A DNA stretch of 64,000 nucleotides, taken from contig NC_045147.1 in assembly GCF_008831285.2 (NCBI RefSeq), positions 20,216,581 to 20,280,580 of the forward strand. The letters are read 5' to 3'. Below are positions 13,971 to 25,700 of this stretch, in pieces; position 1 is the first letter of the stretch; every line of letters starts with the position of its first letter. Made by a program: the position numbers and the translations under genes. The notes under the pieces are model-generated. The model was not told the origin of the DNA and did not search any database. It was given only the letters and a program-made list of their open reading frames with translations. This DNA is from Nymphaea colorata. Lineage: Eukaryota > Streptophyta > Magnoliopsida > Nymphaeales > Nymphaeaceae.

Positions 13971-14520
13971 GGCGTGTTTGATGGACATGAGAAAAAAAAA
14001 CCCATCCTGGACTTTTTCTCCAGAATTTTACCATTTTTTTCCCGCCCATTTCGAATGAAATAAAATTTCTCCGAATACCAACGGAATTTGGGGAAAAAAG
14101 TTATTTCGGACCTTGCCGCAATTGGACCAGTCTGGGTCAGCTACGGCCTACGGTAGGGAGGGAGGGTGACAGAGAAGGGAAGGAAGGAGTGGGGCTTCTG
14201 CCCCCAGAGTGGAAAAAATTTGGCGGGAGAAAAAGTCGGACCTCTGCCACAGCTTGTGGAAACAAGGAATAATGAAGGTTCTTTCTCCTTTAATTTCAAT
14301 ATTTTTTCTTTGGGGCGAAACCGTGGAAGTAAAGCCTTTGTTTTTTGAGAAATGTTTAGGTTAATTTATCAAACAGGAAAATTTAGATCACTTTTCTTTG
14401 TCTGTCAAACACGAGCTAAATTTGGAAGGAAGGGAAAAAGTTCTCCTCCAACCTATTCTACGAAATTTTTCATGGATAAAAAATTCTTGCAAGTTTCTCC
14501 ACGGCATCAAAAGCCCCCCT
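13971..14520. mobile_element. Possible MITE (PIF/Harbinger-like ends)
   Basis: The left end reads GGCGTGTTTGATGG. The right end, read on the other strand, is GGGGGGCTTTTGATGCC, so the two are imperfect terminal inverted repeats resembling Tourist-type MITE ends. The flanking trinucleotides are TAA and TAG, so a perfect TWA target duplication is not seen. No coding capacity. Confidence 0.3.
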
Positions 14521-14689
14521 AGGTTTTCTCATACGGAGATCTTATCCTTGCATCGAAGGTTGTGAAATTTACTCAAGTTTTAAGTTTTTTTTTTTTTTTT
14601 TTAACTATCCCGCGATTGTCTCTTAAATCAACAATCGTAACTCCAGGTTATTTGATAGAGCAAAAATATACGATCTCCCACTTGTTCGC

Positions 14690-14735
<46 letters not shown>

Positions 14736-16990
14736 TGAACTTAGCCAGCTCTTTAATGACAAAATATTTGAAAAGCGTCACTCAAAATGCCATATAATGG
14801 AAGCACAAGCAACAGTTTACAATATAAAAATGCCATATAATGTCTCCCTTTCCTATTTCTGTAAATATTAGTTTTGAGTTCTATTTACTAAGTGCAATCG
14901 TAATATGCATGGGCACAAAATACATCAACACTTAAGAGCCAAAAAATATAGAAGAAAAGGTGTTCACTTTCTGCTTTTTTTAAACTGGGAAAGCTGAGCA
15001 CTTTAATTTCAAAGATGTTACGATTTAAGCATCAGCTTTTTCGCGATTTTCTTCAACAACAAGGTTCCAACATATTTTATATACATATTTGATGAAATTT
15101 GAGCGTGATAGTATTTACAAAAAATAGGAAAAGGAGACAAGCCGGCCTGGCTGAAAATTCAGTGACATTCACTTGAACTGATGAGAATCAGCAAAAAAGT
15201 ACTATTTTATTCACTACTTAAAGATATTGGAGGGAAATGGATAAATATTTAAATAGGAAAATTTATACAAATAATAAAAGGTACTAAATGAACAGCAAGT
15301 TCATGCATCAAATATTGCATTAGTCAAATGGCTAATGAATCATACTTACAAATTCAACCGGCACTTCTTAAAAGGATAGAGAAAAAAGAAAAAGAAAAAG
15401 AGTGTATGCAAATGACAAACAATGGACGGAGCATTGTTCTATCCTCTATGGCACAATAAGGCGTCCCAATTTCTCCCCTCCCAAGAACTGCAACGAATCC
15501 ACTTCGTAAAATCGCTCGATTTCCACTCATTTTTGACATAATTTAAAGCAAAACATAATGTAGTAGATCGAACATGGTGCATTTGACACTTTATTGACCT
15601 TCAAATCACAAGTTTCAACAAAAATCCTCTGTTCATTCCTTTCAAACTTCTATGCCTTTCGTTGTATATCCTTATGGGAGACCTTATATCTTCATTATTT
15701 CCAACGCTGCTTCTACTTGCAGAGAACATAAGAATCACGATAAATCACATCCATTAGTTAAGCACACATTTAGAGGTCTGCTTGATTCTGTTTGCTGAAA
15801 TGCAAGACAATCACGAACGTTTTGTTATACCATTACTGCTCCAAAAAATGGGTGAGCATGACTGTTTGGACGAAACATTAAAACTAATGTTTCATGGATC
15901 CGACCGCATTTTCGAAACATCTTTGAAATAGTTTCATGAAACATTCATCATCAAATGGAATGGAGAAGATGCCATGCAAAACTTAGAGTGTTGTTCTTGA
16001 GAAAGAGATAGGGTACATATTTAAATTTGGCAATTTTTTTTTAAGGGCAGGCATTTAATAAATCCAATAATTCGCTGCAATTCGGGAGGTAGAAAATCAA
16101 CTGAAATAAAAAGGACGACAAACAATTTGAAAATAGAAAAACTTAAAAATATAACATGGGTGTCCATTGAATCGACTTTGCATTAAATTATGAAGTTTAT
16201 TAATCATTCGATTTCATTTCAACACCACTTTCAAACAATTACAAATGCACTTTCCATGTTATGTTGTTAACATGGAAACCATATTCCCACATTTCAACAG
16301 AGGGCCATTATAAGAACTTTATGTGGGAATTTTCAAAGGTTTACTTTTGCCCATATAGGAGAGGGCTTCAATTTAACTCAACAAGGGTAGCTTGGTCATT
16401 TTAAACCATAACACATAGCGCCATAATAGCAATTATACCAGGCTGTAAAATTTCAAATTTCCAAGTATATAAAGTCGTATATTTGGGCCTAACACGCGGA
16501 AGTGTGTTGAGGTCCGAAAACACTGAAATGCTTTCGCATGTGAAAAGGAGAGACCTGCCTCTTGTAAAGGACAAAAAGAGAAGCACAAAAATGTTAAAAG
16601 TACAAAAAGACTCTTCAGCCAGCCGAACACCGGATCCCTGTCAGCAGCCGAACATGGAAGTCGGCCTCACACAATGTGATGTTAATAAGTTGAAAATTTA
16701 AAAAATAGTCATAAAGGGTGTCTTTATTTTATGCTCTACAATATTTATGAGATGATAGGCTGACTGTACTGGGAGTTGGACATAATATTTAAATGAAAGA
16801 AGATAATGAATTAAATAGCTGAGGTGATGTAGCTGACAACATAGTCCCATCATAGACCAAAAGAAAATGCTTTACATTATGTAAAACAACCAAAGGGCGC
16901 TTAGTGTCAAAGTCTTTTCAATTACAAACTTGCGTTGGGAACTCACTACAAAACCAGGCAGCTAAATGAAATTGCTGGAATCCGAGAGTT
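14521..16990. other. AT-rich intergenic DNA, no recognised gene
   Basis: Contains a 41-bp (AT)n tract at 14692-14732, a poly-T run near 14588 and otherwise unique-looking AT-rich sequence. The short open frames here (about 60-70 codons) show no domains. Confidence 0.5.
14692..14732. repeat. (AT)n microsatellite
   Basis: About 20 AT dinucleotides without interruption. Confidence 0.95.
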
Positions 16991-16992
16991 TC

Positions 16993-17830
16993 ATGCTAAA
17001 AGTCCATTTTCCAAGTCATGAAAAAGAGAACGTCACGCGGTCCGTTGTTTGATACCAAAGGATTGGTAACCGTTGGGGACGATGGGTCCATTGGCGGGAA
17101 TTCGAAATCAATATCCATCGCACCCAAACCCCAGAGGGACAGAGGAGTGGCGGATTGTCCCTGGGAACGAAGGATGGACGTTCGAGGCCTTTGAATTCCC
17201 GCCACCTCCTGCTGCTGAACGACCTTCTGATGCTGAAGATCCCTTGCAATTGCCCTCCATGGCCGATCTTCTTCTCCAAGGTACAATATCGGCGCTTTCC
17301 CTCCAATGTCGTCTCGATACTCGAGCCTTGACCAATGTCTTCTGATAATCTCTTGGTTATGGTTTTGTTGGATCTGGAAACAGGCTCCAGCGATTTTCTA
17401 CGACGTCTGGGACGGTGCTTCCGTCGAAGATGCCGCCGACGAGGGAGGAGGTGGCCAGATGTTCCGGACGGGTTACGGGAAGCCCGTGGCCGTAAAGGAG
17501 TCTTCGACAAGGAGCGCGATCGCCGTTCTTGGAGAGGGCGGAACACTAGCCGCTGAAGGTGATCCGTTTCCCCCACCGGCCTTCTCTAATTTTTTCTAAT
17601 TTATTAGTCGAGCACTTTCGGCGATTTATGATACAAGTATCGGTTGACGGTTGGATATGTTCTTGCTAAAAATACTTTTTTCAAGTACCAAAAAAGAAAA
17701 CTTCACGCGGTCGATACCTACGGATGGGTTACTGTTGGGGATCATTGGTCCATTTTCGCAAGCGCGCCAGTACAGCGAGACGGTGGCGGGAATCCGAAGC
17801 AAACTGACCGCAAGAGAACCGAGCATGGTA
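16993..17830 (+). repeat. Tandem repeat of the BRCA2 upstream segment (one full and one truncated unit)
   Basis: The sequence starting at 16993 (TGCTAAAAGTCC, then AAAAAGAGAACGTCACGCGG) recurs diverged from 17662 (TGCTAAAAATAC, then AAAAAAGAAAACTTCACGCGG) and runs on to matching TTGGTCCATT and GGCGGGAAT words. So a unit of about 670 bp, made of promoter segment plus exons 1-2 plus the start of intron 2, is followed directly by the promoter segment of a second unit that fades near 17830. The GGCGGGAATTCGAAATC word also begins the homology in the true gene at 19646. Confidence 0.7.
17082..17558 (+). pseudogene. Partial duplicate of BRCA2 exons 1-2
   Basis: This segment is a diverged copy of the BRCA2 5' end at 19.65-20.29 kb, including 5' UTR, exon 1, intron 1, exon 2 and the start of intron 2; similarity continues to about 17661. 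The stretch that holds the BRCA2 start codon (about 60 bp) is deleted, but an ATG at 17082 in former 5' UTR is in frame. Splicing 17082-17280 to 17391-17558 gives an open frame of about 122 codons containing WRIVPG, PSMADLLLQ, MFRTG and GKPVAVKESS. The splice sites match the true gene (CAAG/GTACAA and CTCCAG). The intron is 110 bp against 114 bp, so the 4-bp length change stays in the intron and the frame is kept. Exon 2 is 27 bp shorter because it lacks the MFRTG duplication of the true gene. No later BRCA2 exons follow, so it cannot make a full protein. Called a pseudogene; it could still be transcribed as a short peptide. Confidence 0.8.
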
Positions 17831-17882
17831 GAAAAAATGTGATTTGTGCAGCAATACAAAAATTTGGGCATGGAAGGCAAAA

Positions 17883-18226
17883 TCACAAGGGGATATTGTG
17901 TGAATAGCGTACATCGACGCGCAAATGTTTGGAGAAACCAGATATGAAGCATACCAACAGTTTAGGGCAGAGGAAGGGATCAACAAAAGGCGGTAATCCT
18001 TGTTCTTCTTCAGCAGGGCAGAAATAACTCCACGGCCTCCCTCCTTCAATTTGCATTGGTAGGTAAAAATCTGGGGGGAAATAGCTCATTACAAGGGATT
18101 GCATCATCGTCAATGGTGACCACATCAGGCGGCATTTGTTCCCCAGGTTGATGTAGCCACGATCATCAAAAAAGAAAGGGGGCGATTGACGCTTCATGCG
18201 TACCGCCCGCAGCCTCAAATGCTTCA
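17883..18226 (-). pseudogene. Possible unrecognised minus-strand exon or gene remnant
   Basis: On the minus strand a good 3' splice site (TTCTCCTTTGCAG) ends at 18227 and is followed by about 340 bases with two coding-looking frames. One is open over most of the stretch. The other reads plausible protein (PPDVVTIDDDAIPCNELFPP) but is broken by stops. That pattern fits a decayed exon with frameshifts. No family is recognised and no partner exon could be placed in the GC-rich DNA at 18.4-18.7 kb. Confidence 0.25.
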
Positions 18227-18229
18227 TCT

Positions 18230-19729
18230 GCAAAGGAGAATGTTGTGTCACAATATATGCATCCGATGTCGAGAACCCATGGCTAACTGCATCGATGCAT
18301 TACAGGATGCGGTGCATGGAGAAAAAGAGAGACAGAGACAGAGAGAATGCTGAGGGAGACGGCAGTTGAGAACAAAAAGAGCAAATAGGAGGTCGCGAGA
18401 TAAGGAAAAGAACAAGTTAGACCTCATCCTTCTCTGCCAAGTCTTTTGGCTCCGTCGACTCTCGATCATCGCAGTGGGTGTTCTCTCCCAGTGGTATTCG
18501 CCGTCGTCGTTTCCTTGGCCTTTCCTCCGACGGGTTACTTCTCGTCGACGTTTCACTGGCCTTCGGATGGATGCTTTCTTGCAAAACCAGAAAGAATGAG
18601 ATGGGGAGAAAGCGCGCGCGCGGGAGAGAGGTGGGATCATCTTGTAACCGCCAACGGAAGGTCCCCACCGCGCCTTTATGAAGATGGGAAGCCGCAAGCA
18701 CGTGCTGTCCAGCGGCAGTGAAGGTGTCGGTTTCGCTACGATTGCCACCAACTTTTTATTTTAAATAAAAAACGAACGAAAAGTCATTAGCAACAGCCAA
18801 ATCGGAAGAGGATGCAAAGTTTATAAACCAATATTTTTTTTTAAAATCCAATTTATACATTCATATGTTTAACTCTATGAAAAGTAGCTTAAATTGTTGA
18901 AAAACATGTACGTCTGAATAGCTCATAAAGTTTAAACTTATTTTACCAACTCAACCTACTTTTTTTTTTCTCTCTCCCACGAACGAAATTGAAATCCAAT
19001 TCAAAGAAAGGAAGCTTCATTGAAACAAAAACGCTATTAAAAGAAGTCGGCGGTGAAATTCTTGGCGACAATAAGCGTATGAACAAGAGAGAATGAGAAG
19101 GGACCCGATTAAGCAGTTCGGCGGTGAGGCTCTGGCCGTCGTAGAGGTTGGCTTAGAATAATGAAGTGTACTCCTCCAACGTTTTTTCCCTCGTCGTCGT
19201 CCTCTTTCCGATCTCCCCCCTTTCTTCAGCCTCCGCTTTCTATTTATCGAAGGCTTGGACTCTTATTCTTTAACGCGAAACACCAACCCGTATCGTCCCA
19301 TTTTTATTGACTCGGACGATTTCCTCTTTGACAAACACACACGCCCCAGCTTATCAACGATGGGCGAAAGATACTTACACGAAGAAACGGAGACGAAAAA
19401 TACAGCCATACGCGTCTCGTGGAGAAAACTCTGAATCGTATCGTACCAGGAAATTGATCTGACATGCTTTGTTCCTCCCTCTCAAGCGAAGTTGGTAAGC
19501 CCGAGCGTAGGTGTGGTCAAAACCCCAAGCTCGGGTTCAACCCGACATCCAAAACACTTGAGCTCGAGCTCAATCTGATTAAATTTAAAAAAATATATAT
19601 TTTTAATATAAAATAACATACGCGGTGCGGTCCGCGCAAAGAGACGGCGGGAATTCGAAATCCATCTCCATCGCGCCTAAACCCCAGAGGGAGAGACGAA
19701 GTCCAACGGCGGAGGGAGAGTTGGGAACC
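18230..19729. other. Upstream region of BRCA2
   Basis: The 18440-18720 part is GC-rich with CGTCG words and open frames in several phases; none is recognisable. At 19525-19615 there is a GAGCTCGAGCTCAATCTGAT motif followed by an AT-rich tract. A diverged copy of it lies near 57610-57660, so it is probably a dispersed repeat inserted just upstream of BRCA2. No clear TATA box is seen ahead of the BRCA2 start. Inference: the promoter is TATA-less or lies within 19.1-19.7 kb. Confidence 0.4.
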
Positions 19730-22700
19730 ATGGCTGCCCTTCCTAGCTTGCAGCACTGCTGGCGGATTGTCCCGGGCGACGAAGGATGGACGTTTGAGGC
19801 GTTTGAATTCCCGCCACCGCCCCCTGCTGAACCACCTTCTGCTGACGATCCCTCGCGATTGCCCTCCATGGCCGATCTTCTCCTCCAAGGTACAATATCG
19901 GCGCTTCCCCTCCAATGCCATCTGGATACTCCAGTCTTGTTATCGATGTCTTCTGATCATCTATTGCGTATGGTTTTGTTGGATCCGGAAACAGCGTCTC
20001 CAGCCATTTTTTGCGACGTCTCGGGCGGTGCTTCCGTGAAAGATGCCGTCGACGAGGGGGGAGGTGGCCAGATGTTCCGGACGGGCGGAGGTGGCCAGAT
20101 GTTCCGGACGGGCTCCGGGAAGCCCGTGGCCGTAATGGAGTCTTCGATCAGTAGAGCGATTGCCGTTCTTGGACAGGGTGGAATGCTAGCCGCTGAAGGT
20201 GATTCATTTCCCCTCCGGCCTTCTCAAAACTTTTCTTATTTATTACTTTTTTAGTCGAGAGATTCACAATACAATGTTGGATATATTCTTCCGTTTAATG
20301 TTAAGATTTCAAGTTATTCGTTGTATCTGTCTCCTTTTCTTTTTCTCAATTCCATTGACCGTGATTTTTACGGCATATCTATTCATTTTCCTAAAATCAC
20401 CGTTATGGGAAAATCGTTGTGTTTGTTTTCGGTATCTCAGACAATTGGACACCTATCAGAAAATTCTGGGGGCTTTATTCGTAACTCAGACGATCGGGTA
20501 GTTATCAGGAAATTCCACGTACTAGTCTTTCCCTATCGTAGACGATTGGATCAAGTGGTTCAAGCAAATTCATCTTCCATACATCACTGAGGGTCTTGCT
20601 AGTTTTAATAAGATGGACTATAAAAGTTGAATGCGGATCTTGCTTTGTTTTTGTCCTTCATCGTCCAGTTGTGATGGAAGTGAATAGATTGCTCGAGAGG
20701 ATCTGTTTTCCTATTTCCTGGACACAAAAACAGGATGGGGGCTCTCTCCCCTGTAGGTGTGCATCGGTTTTGGTACTTCGGTGGACATGTTTTGGAAGTT
20801 TAACTCTCATTTTTCACCTTCATTGCAGTTAGTGGAAGTAACTTAGCAGATACTGGAACAACCCAACCCACTCTTGGGCTCGAGCCCTTGATTCGGTGGA
20901 TCCCTACGGGACTAAATTTATAGCGTGTTACAATTTACCCCGCTTAAGGCACACACGTCCGTGCGTGTGGGACCCCAGGTCCGAGTGTTGAACCGGCTTT
21001 GATACCACTGTAACGCGCCCTACCCACTCTAGGCTCGGCGGATCTTAACCCACTTTCTAGCAGTTTTGGCTCCAACCTCGAAAAGGTTAGGAACCAAGAC
21101 AATTATCTCATTAATGACCTTCTTTATAAGCCCTTGAAGATCTCTCACAATCTTCATTACAGGGCTAAACTTATGGAGTGTTACAGATACAAAAATTAAA
21201 TACTAAGCAACAGTCGTTCATCTTGAACGATCGAATTGTATTTGTTTTTAAATGATCATCTCGAGTTTCACCCTAGACTCTTTGCTTCATCCGTCTCATC
21301 CAAATGTTCTTCGGTGAATCTTGAAATTTTTATTGCTGGAGTTGGGTGCATAAATTTACTGCTTCTAGCAATATATGTATTCACCTTCTAAGCAATAGAT
21401 TGACTGCAGTGGAACTTTGTTATTGACCGTGAGAACATCAATCCCATTAATTTATCAGCACAGAAAAAAGTGTTTATTTTGGTGAAAAGAAAAAGAAAAA
21501 AGTGTTCATTGGATCTAACAAATGTGTCAAAATTAGTAGGATTTTTTTTCAGGCAGTTTACATTACAATTTGCTTAAGGACTTCCTGTAATCATGCATAA
21601 TTTGAAAAGGAACTAGTGCAAATTTAATTGTATAAATTATATAACTATTCTGTATGCCTTAGTTCATGTGGGTTAACAACCTCAGTATTCTGTCATATTT
21701 CTCAAGGCATTGTCATTTCTTTAAGATTATGATTGGCTTTCTAAATGTGTTGGAGAATTTATCCTCCAACTTTTTTATCATGACCTTGGTTATGGAAATT
21801 CTATGGGAAATTAGAGAATTCAGTAGTCGTTGGTTTTCCGTTTTTGTTTATCTCTCATCCTTTCATGTAGCTTTTGAATTTCTCGTTTGCAGGTCAAGCA
21901 AGCTGCAGTGCATCTTATGCAGACTCCTCTTTCTCATGTTCACTCTTTCAATCAGGATCAGGAAAAACCATAAAACTATCTTCTAAAAGCTTGAGCAGAG
22001 CTAGTAATCTCTTGTCAGACAATAAAGAAAACTTCTCTCACTCCCAAAAATGTGAACCCATTCTAAATCATGTTTGTGATATTGGGCAGCACACGTGGGA
22101 TGGTGGCGGAAATTTGGTGGACAAGTATCTTGTGAATGCAGGGGAGGAGACAACGTGCAACACTAAGCCTTTGATTACTGTCTCTGGTCATAAACGTCAA
22201 CTAACTGGTCCGACATGTATGTATTTATCAGAAAAGCAATCAGATGCAGATGTATGTACTAAAACTATGGGCTGTGGAATGAAGAACTTTGCTCCTAAAG
22301 AGCCACAAATAAAGATCCAAACCGCTGGTGGAAGATCTTTATCAGTGTCTGGTGATGCACTGAAACGGGCAATGAATCTTCTTGGTGGTTCAGAATTTGG
22401 GATTCAATCCTGTAACATGAATTCTGGTGATTCTTTATGTTTTTCTTCTTCTGAGAAGCGGGACTTCAACATGACCTCATGCAGCAAAGAAAACATCCCT
22501 TTGATTCCTATCTTCAAACCAAAATGTGCAATAAATGAAGGTTTGACAGAGAAAATGCAGCCTTGTTTCGGAACTCCTACTCAGTCAAACCCATTCAGGC
22601 CTGCTTCTAATCTTAATTCCACTGGTGGCATCAGAGAGCGCATTGGTGCTAGCGATGACATCTGCAAGCACACTGAAAGGGAAAGAGCACCTCTTCTGGG

Positions 22701-25700
22701 GGATACATCTTATTCAAAGGAGCTTCCTATTAATTCTCCCATGCAGGACAAATTACAAGGGGTGGATGGTAGTCCAGGAAAGCAACAAAACAGTCCATTT
22801 GTAGATATTTTAAATGACAACCATGGAGAATCCACTGTTCCTCCTTTTGGATTACTTTCAGCTTATTCTTGCAAGCCATCTCCAAATGGTGGAAAGAGAA
22901 GGTTGGGAAGGAGAAGTTCTATATCTCCTTTCAAACAGCCACGACAGTCGAGGTCATTTTTCAGACTTGTATGTAATTTTTTCCATCTTATTTTGTATCA
23001 AAATTTATCTATACCTGTCAATGTTGTGCTACTGTTTAGGTTCTTTGCTCCTCTGTTGAATGGCTTCCCTTGCAAGGATGCACAGATACAGTCTGGTAAA
23101 TTTTGATAGATTTTTTAGTTCCAGAGAAAATTTGAGTTCCATGATTTTCTCTAACTACAAGCATTTTGCTCATAAAACTTGTGTTTCCACTAGTTTTGTC
23201 ATGTGCTGATGCCAAAGCAACCAAAAGTAGTATCTCTTCCCACTATCCTTTTCAGCAGAAGCGGAAAAGCTTGCTTGAATTCTTTCAACTGCCTCCACAT
23301 CACTGCTCCTTGGTATGTGACTCAATAATCAAGTGTTTGGTTTGGACGCTTCTGCTGCATTTGATGGCATGTTTTTCTACAAAAATTAAATATCATGGTT
23401 CTTTGTTTAGGCAGAAAATTTACCAGATAAAGTGAAGCATATGAGTGCGGAGACTGCAGCTAGGTTTACATTCAGTGCTGAATCTGCTTCTTTGCAAGTT
23501 GGTTCAGAAGTGCTCTGGAAGATGCTAATCGAGTCAGGAGCTTCCCCAATGAGTTGTAGTAAAGAGTATGTTACTTTTCTTGTTGTTTTCTGGACTTTTT
23601 CTTTTCCTTCAGAATTAGGAATTGGAATCTATAATCCTTTTGGGCTAAGTCACATGGGTGCACCAACTATGGTGGCACACCCGCATCCGCAGCCGCATTG
23701 GTGCAGGTGCTGGTGCGGCCCGACACGGCGTCAAATGAGTTTTGGCCTTTTCAAAAAATGTTTTGGCCGAGTTTTCATTGATACATCGATTCAAGGTAAC
23801 CTTGATAAAAAAAAGTTTGAAAATATAGACAAATAGAATTACTTATATAACAAATAGCATATATATATATATATGGTCTTGCCGCACCCGCCCCCAATTT
23901 TTTTTTGGAACTTGCCGCATCTCGCACCTGCACTGGCACCTGCACCCCGCACCTATGTGACATAGCTTTTGGGAAATACCTTTTGTGTATGCATTGGATA
24001 TGATAAATCATTCTGTCGAAGAGATTTTGGTTTTGTTCTTTTCTATACGAATTTTATTCTAGGACCAAGCAGTGATTTATACGAGGAAATTATGTCTGCT
24101 TTGGTGAGGCTATTCTTTTTGTGTCAGCTCTACAAAAAAGCAAATGGATGAATGAGTTCAGGAAACAAATAAGAGGGGAACGTGTGAAACTGTTCCTGAT
24201 TCTGATGTAGCATCGGTTCTTCATTCTTCAAGGTGCATAGGTCTTCTGTAGTAAAAATGAGTGTCAAGGGTGTGGCCTTGGGTTGTGCAGGTTTCTCAAG
24301 CTCGTCCAACATGAGAGTTGGTTGTACCTAATCAACTGGCCATTGGCATTGTCAATTGTCAAAGTCGACGACTATATGCCTTATCCTCTATGTGTATTGC
24401 GTCCCCTTCCAGTCTTAAATTTTTTGACAGAAGGTTTTACATACTTGGTGTTCAGAAGGGCTAGTCCAGCCTTTCCATATGTGGTGCTTTCAAGATGTCA
24501 TAAATTGCTGTCACTCCATTTTTAAGGGAGTTTGGATGTGTCATAATGCCTCTTGGAATGGGCCTTTGTTATTGTAGAAACACGAACCACACAGAGAGAG
24601 AGTGGAGAACGAACACACAATCTACGTGGAAAACCTCAGAAAGAGGTGAAAAACCACGGGGAGGCTCTGACCTAGGGGCACACCGCAACCCTAGGAGAGA
24701 GAAAATTATATTTCACTTAATTCAACACTAAACACAAGTGACAATATAAAGAGGGAGAGAGGAGAAGCCGCCTAGGGTACCGAGCCCGCCTCGGTACCCG
24801 CGCCCCATAGAACCGGGTCCAGGAATGGATCCGGTTCCCACAGCAACATATTCTAACACTCCCCCTCAAGCTTGGCATACATGTCAAACATGCCAAGCTT
24901 GCTAACATTCTTTTCGAAAGAAGAAGTACAAAGCCCTTTAGTTAGGACGTCTGCAACTTGATCTTCAGACTTCATATATGGCAGAATCAGCTCCTTTGAG
25001 TCAATGCGTTCCCGGATAAAATGACGGTCAATCTCCACATGTTTGGTCCTGTCATGTAGAACTGGATTATTGGCAAGATTAATCGCAGACTTGTTGTCAC
25101 AGTACATCTTCATTTTATCTCCCAATTCCACACCAATATCAGTCAAAAGAATCTTCAGCCACAGCATCTCTGTAACCCCCATTGCAACAGCCCTGTACTC
25201 AGCCTCCGCACTAGACCTCGAACATACTTCTTGCCTCTTACTTCTCCAAACAACTAGGTTACCTCCAAGAAAGATACAATACCCTGTAGTAGACCTCCTT
25301 GTGTCAGTGCAACCTGCCCAATCTGCATCTGAGTAGCCCTCAATGGTAAGTTTGTCCTGTCGAGTATACAACAGTCCTTTTCCTGGGTCATTCTTTAGAT
25401 ATCCCAACACTCTTTCTGCACTCTTCCAGTGACAATCCGTGGGAGCATGCATAAATTGACTTAGCACATTTACCGCATACGTGATATCAGGGCGAGTTAG
25501 AGTAAGATAGATAAGCTTACCTACTAGCCTCTGATATCGCCCTTTTCCTTCCTCATCCAGAATAGTGCCCGTCTTGATACTTATCTTAGTTCCCGACTCT
25601 ATAGGAGTAAGATAGGGCCTACAACCAAGTTTGCCTGTCTCCTTTAGTAAGTCAAGAGTGTACTTCCTTTGATTCATAACCAGCCCTGTCTCTGATCGAG

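Noticed and set aside
22953-22975. Alternative donor for BRCA2 exon 3 at GTATGT (near 22971)
   Set aside because: Its phase does not join exon 4 in frame, whereas the donor at 22953 gives the family-like PRQSRFFAPL junction and a total length divisible by three.
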